A DNA stretch of 26,055 nt from Fodinibacter sp038210185 (GTDB lineage: Bacteria > Actinomycetota > Actinomycetes > Actinomycetales > Dermatophilaceae), in contig JBBQWX010000047.1 in NCBI GenBank assembly GCA_038210185.1, forward strand, positions 1 to 26,055, read 5' to 3'. Below, one piece after another: positions 23,225-26,055 of this stretch (the stretch's first letter is position 1; each line of letters begins with the position of its first letter). A program made the position numbers and the translations under genes. A model generated the notes under the pieces. It had not been told where the DNA came from and did no database searches. It was given only the letters and a program-made list of their open reading frames with translations.

Positions 23225-24365
23225 CCGCGTTGGCCCAGTTGGCAGCCAGGTAGGTCTTGCCGGACTCGGCGTCGGCCTGGGTCGGCACGATCGGGGTGCC
23301 CTCGACGGGGGGCAGCGCGGCCGCCGCCTCCATGTCGAGCGTGCCCGCCGTCTTCATGGCGTCGAAGCGAATCGGCCGGGCGCCACCCTTGAGCCAGAGG
23401 TTCTGGCCCTCGTCGGAGTAGAGCCACTCCTGCCACAGCCGCGCGGCGGCCGGGTGCGGGGCGTCGACGTTGATCGCCTGGAAGTAGTACCCGGCGATGA
23501 CGGACTCCTTGGGCACCATCACCTTCCAGCTCGGCAGCTTGGCCGTCTGGGCGGCGTTGAGGTAGTCCCAGTCGATGACCACGGGGGTCTGGCCCGACTC
23601 GATGGTGGCCGGGGTCGGGTCGACGGGCAGGAAGTTACCGGCCTTGTTCAGCTGGCTGAAGAAGTCGACGCCCTTGGTGAGGTCACCGACCGTGCCGCCG
23701 TTGGCGACCGAGGCCATCTGTACCCCGGCGAAGGCCGCGCCGGCCTCGGTCGGGTTGCCGTTGAGGGCCACCTTGCCCTTGTAGTCGGCCTTGAGCAGGT
23801 CGGCGACGCTGGTCGGCGCGGGCACCTTGGCCGAGTCGTAGCCGATGCTCATGTAGCCGCCGTAGTCGTTGACCCACAAGCCGGTCGGCTCCTTGAACTC
23901 GTCGCCGATGTCCTTCCAGGTGGCCACCTGGTAGGGGGCGAACATCGCGGTGTTCGCCAACGCCACGGCGGCACCGACGTCGAAGACGTCCGGGGCGCCG
24001 GCCTGGCCCTTGAGCCGCTGGGCGGTCGAGATCTCGTCGGCGCTGCTCGCGTCGGGCTGGTCGCTGGTGATCTTGATCTCGGGGTACTTCGCCTGGAAGC
24101 CCTTGATGACCTCGCCGTAGTTCGCCCAGTCCGGGGGCAGGGCGATCACGTTGAGGGCGCCCTCGGCCTTGGCGGCGGCGACGAGCTTGTCCATCCCTCC
24201 GAAGGCCTCGGCGGAGGTGGCGGTCTTGGCGTCGACGGCTGCGCCCGAGCCGGAGGCGGCCGGGGTCGTGTCGTCGTCACTGGGTGGGGAGCAGGCGACC
24301 ACGGTCGCCGCGGCGAAGCCGATCACGGCGAGGGCGCCTGCGCGCCGGGTGAAGGAGTGGGTCAT
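23217..24365 (-). CDS. ABC importer substrate-binding lipoprotein (family 1 type)
   Basis: 382 residues. A signal peptide (MTHSFTRRAGALAVIGFAAA) is followed by the lipobox VVAC and a Ser/Ala/Asp-rich linker. The mature part reads as a periplasmic-binding-protein fold: GGMDKLVAAAKAEGALNVIA, GFQAKYPEIKIT, FDVGAAVALANTAM, TPVVIDWDYLNAA and HPAAARLWQEWLYSDEGQ. It resembles spermidine/iron/2-aminoethylphosphonate-type binding proteins; the ligand is not readable. The ATG at 24365 is preferred over the ATG at 24383 because GGAGG lies 7 bases upstream. It heads the importer operon and is divergent from lpdA. A TAGAGT box lies at 24424-24429, and no regulator gene is nearby. Confidence 0.93.
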   Translation of the reverse strand: MTHSFTRRAGALAVIGFAAATVVACSPPSDDDTTPAASGSGAAVDAKTATSAEAFGGMDKLVAAAKAEGALNVIALPPDWANYGEVIKGFQAKYPEIKITSDQPDASSADEISTAQRLKGQAGAPDVFDVGAAVALANTAMFAPYQVATWKDIGDEFKEPTGLWVNDYGGYMSIGYDSAKVPAPTSVADLLKADYKGKVALNGNPTEAGAAFAGVQMASVANGGTVGDLTKGVDFFSQLNKAGNFLPVDPTPATIESGQTPVVIDWDYLNAAQTAKLPSWKVMVPKESVIAGYYFQAINVDAPHPAAARLWQEWLYSDEGQNLWLKGGARPIRFDAMKTAGTLDMEAAAALPPVEGTPIVPTQADAESGKTYLAANWANAVG

Positions 24366-24423
24366 CGTTGGCCTCCGGGTCATGGACGGCAGTGCCGGGG
24401 TCTCGAGATCGAGGCCCTTTCGC

Positions 24424-24429
24424 ACTCTA
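24424..24429 (-). promoter_or_regulatory. Candidate -10 box (TAGAGT) for the ABC importer operon
   Basis: TAGAGT on the minus strand lies about 60 bases before the binding-protein ATG. TTCCGA occurs 17 bases upstream as a weak -35. The small inverted motif AGGG-TT-CCCT just before the box could be an operator, but it is short. Confidence 0.4.
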
Positions 24430-24574
24430 GGGAACCCTGACTTGGTTCGGAACAGTACCTTTGTGTGTCGTTCGAGACGCTATGCAAACGTGACCGGCGC
24501 GCTGTTCGCCGTTCACCGGGGGTTCGCCCCGATGGGCGCACGCAGGAAGCGGAGTGGGGACGGCCGGCCGCCGC

Positions 24575-24580
24575 CACAAT
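24575..24580 (+). promoter_or_regulatory. Candidate leaderless -10 box (CACAAT) for lpdA
   Basis: CACAAT lies 6 bases before the ATG at 24587, and no ribosome site is visible, matching the leaderless spacing of other starts in this window. Confidence 0.35.
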
Positions 24581-24586
24581 GGTTGG

Positions 24587-25999
24587 ATGGTCGGCGTGAG
24601 CGCGCGGTCGAGCAGAGTCGTCATCCTCGGTGGGGGGCCCGGCGGGTACGAGGCCGCCCTCGTCGCCGCCCACCTCGGTGCCGAGGTCACCGTGGTCGAG
24701 CGTGACGGACTCGGCGGTGCCGCTGTGCTCACCGACTGCGTGCCGAGCAAGACGCTGATCTCCACCGCCGACTACATGAGCGACTTCGAGACCGCACACG
24801 AGCTCGGCGTGCACCTCGAGGACGCCGACGGCGACGAGGTCGCGGATGCCGTGGCGGACCTTCTTGAGGTCAACGCCCGGGTGCTCGACCTCGCCGCCGC
24901 GCAGAGCGACGACATCGCGACCCGGCTGGCCGAGGTGGGCGTGCGCGTGCTCTCCGGGCGCGCCGTGCTCACCTCCGCCACCACCGTGCGCGCCGAGACG
25001 GCCGACGGGGTGCACGAGCTCGAGACCGACGTCGTGCTCATCTCCACCGGCGCCACCCCCCGCGTCATGGACACCGCGCTCCCCGACGGCGAGCGGATTC
25101 TCACCTGGCAGCAGATCTACGACCTCGACACCCTGCCCGAGCGGCTCGTCGTCGTCGGCTCCGGCGTCACCGGCGCCGAGCTCGCGCAGGCCTACCTCGG
25201 GCTCGGGTCGCAGGTCGTGCTCGTCTCCTCCCGCGACCGGGTGCTGCCCGGTGAGGACCCCGACGCAGCCCAGGTCATCGAGGACGTCTTCACCAAGCGC
25301 GGCATGGAGGTGCTCGGCAGGTCGCGGATGGCAGCCGTCGAGCGCACCGCCGACGGTGTCGTCGTGCGCCTCGAAGACGGCCGCGAGGTCGCCGGTTCGC
25401 ACGCCCTGCTCGCCGTCGGCTCCGTCCCCCAGACCCGCGGCATCGGGCTCGAGGACGTCGGGGTCGAGCTCACGGCATCCGGGCACGTGCACGTCGACAA
25501 GGTCTCGCGCACCTCGGTGCGCGGCGTCTACGCCGCCGGTGACTGCACCGGGGTGCTGCCGCTCGCCTCGGTGGCGGCCATGCAGGGCCGGATCGCGATG
25601 TCGCACGCGCTGGGGGATGCCGTCGCGCCGCTCAACCTGCGCGTCGTGTCCGCCAACATCTTCACCGACCCCGAGATCGCCACCGTCGGGGTGTCCCAGA
25701 AGGACGTCGACGACGAGGTGGTCGACGCCGAGGTGCTCATGCTGCCGCTCTCACGCAACGCCCGGGCGAAGATGCTCGGCATCACCGACGGCTTCGTGAA
25801 GCTGTTCGCGCAGAAGGGTTCAGGGGCGGTGGTGGGCGGGGTCGTGGTCGCGCCACGGGCGTCCGAGCTGATCTTCCCCGTCACGCTGGCCGTGCAGCAC
25901 CGGCTCAACGTCGACCAGGTGGCGTCGACGTTCACGGTCTACCCGTCGCTGTCCGGGTCGATCGCCGAGGCGGCCCGCCGCCTGCACGCCACCGACTGA
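24587..25999 (+). CDS. lpdA: LpdA-type flavoprotein disulfide reductase / NAD(P)H quinone reductase
   Basis: 470 residues. The N-terminal FAD-binding motif GGGPGGYEAALVAAHLGAEV is followed by GGAAVLTDCVPSKTLI. In true lipoamide dehydrogenases this stretch has two cysteines (CLNVGC); here only the second remains, exactly as in Mycobacterium tuberculosis LpdA (Rv3303c), which reduces quinones rather than lipoamide. The NAD(P)-binding motif VVVGSGVTGAELAQAYLGLG, the second FAD motif GVYAAGDCTGVLPLA and the C-terminal dimerisation domain ending FTVYPSLSGSIAEAARRLH are intact. The enzyme is therefore probably active but not a disulfide reductase. The ATG at 24587 gives the family start; CACAAT lies 6 bases upstream and suggests leaderless transcription. 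It is divergent from the importer operon. In M. tuberculosis it also lies near deoD and pmmB. Confidence 0.93.
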   Translation: MVGVSARSSRVVILGGGPGGYEAALVAAHLGAEVTVVERDGLGGAAVLTDCVPSKTLISTADYMSDFETAHELGVHLEDADGDEVADAVADLLEVNARVLDLAAAQSDDIATRLAEVGVRVLSGRAVLTSATTVRAETADGVHELETDVVLISTGATPRVMDTALPDGERILTWQQIYDLDTLPERLVVVGSGVTGAELAQAYLGLGSQVVLVSSRDRVLPGEDPDAAQVIEDVFTKRGMEVLGRSRMAAVERTADGVVVRLEDGREVAGSHALLAVGSVPQTRGIGLEDVGVELTASGHVHVDKVSRTSVRGVYAAGDCTGVLPLASVAAMQGRIAMSHALGDAVAPLNLRVVSANIFTDPEIATVGVSQKDVDDEVVDAEVLMLPLSRNARAKMLGITDGFVKLFAQKGSGAVVGGVVVAPRASELIFPVTLAVQHRLNVDQVASTFTVYPSLSGSIAEAARRLHATD

Positions 26000-26055
26000 C
26001 GCACGACCGGGACGGCATCGGACCGCATCCGGCGGCATCCGGCGCGGCACCCGGC

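Noticed and set aside
24587..25999. Annotation as dihydrolipoamide dehydrogenase (pyruvate dehydrogenase E3)
   Set aside because: The first active-site cysteine is missing and the sequence fits the LpdA quinone reductase group.

Overview
The window is very GC-rich, with a strong third-position GC bias, frequent GTG and occasional TTG starts, and many starts with a TANNNT box a few bases upstream and no Shine-Dalgarno sequence. The gene families (DUF2510, Arr, LpdA-type disulfide reductase, MoxR/DUF58/DUF4350/DUF4129 cluster, long-form DeoC) point to a high-GC actinobacterium. The order lpdA, purine nucleoside phosphorylase, pmmB-like mutase recalls Mycobacterium, but the overall style suggests Micrococcales (an Intrasporangiaceae-like organism is my best guess; inference only).

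Layout. Bases 1-1259 (minus) hold most of a membrane-anchored DUF2510/DUF1524 nuclease-like protein that runs off the left edge. Bases 1455-3455 hold a YCII/DGPF protein, a doubtful small ORF, an alpha/beta hydrolase, and a convergent rifampin ADP-ribosyltransferase (arr). Bases 3456-6068 look like an eroded region: direct repeats, several strong hairpins, a probable frameshifted gene remnant and a truncated flippase-like membrane protein. Bases 6069-11628 (minus) are a tight five-gene operon: membrane protein, DUF4129, DUF4350, MoxR ATPase, DUF58. A uridine-kinase-like gene follows (11726-12370), then a 95-bp near-perfect palindrome.

Bases 12532-18827 (minus) form a deoxynucleoside breakdown block read from right to left. 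Purine nucleoside phosphorylase makes (deoxy)ribose-1-phosphate, a PGM/PMM-family mutase probably converts it to the 5-phosphate, DeoC splits deoxyribose-5-phosphate into glyceraldehyde-3-phosphate and acetaldehyde, and an aldehyde dehydrogenase can oxidise the acetaldehyde. The last gene is a shortened ALDH-like protein without catalytic residues. Between the mutase and deoC lies a striking tandem array of a 42-bp unit whose first copy after the mutase stop folds as a terminator-like hairpin.

A fasciclin-domain lipoprotein (plus) comes next and is convergent with a four-gene ABC importer (binding lipoprotein, two permeases, ATPase) followed by an unrecognised small gene. The fasciclin/small-gene boundary holds a long hairpin and a run of 13 G-tracts. 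The window ends with lpdA (plus), divergent from the importer.

I see no CRISPR array, rRNA, tRNA, integrase, transposase or complete mobile element. The least ordinary items are the 42-bp array, the 95-bp palindrome, the residue-stripped ALDH partner, the decayed 3.5-6 kb region and the other hairpin-rich intergenic spacers. I did not find a convincing new multi-gene system.
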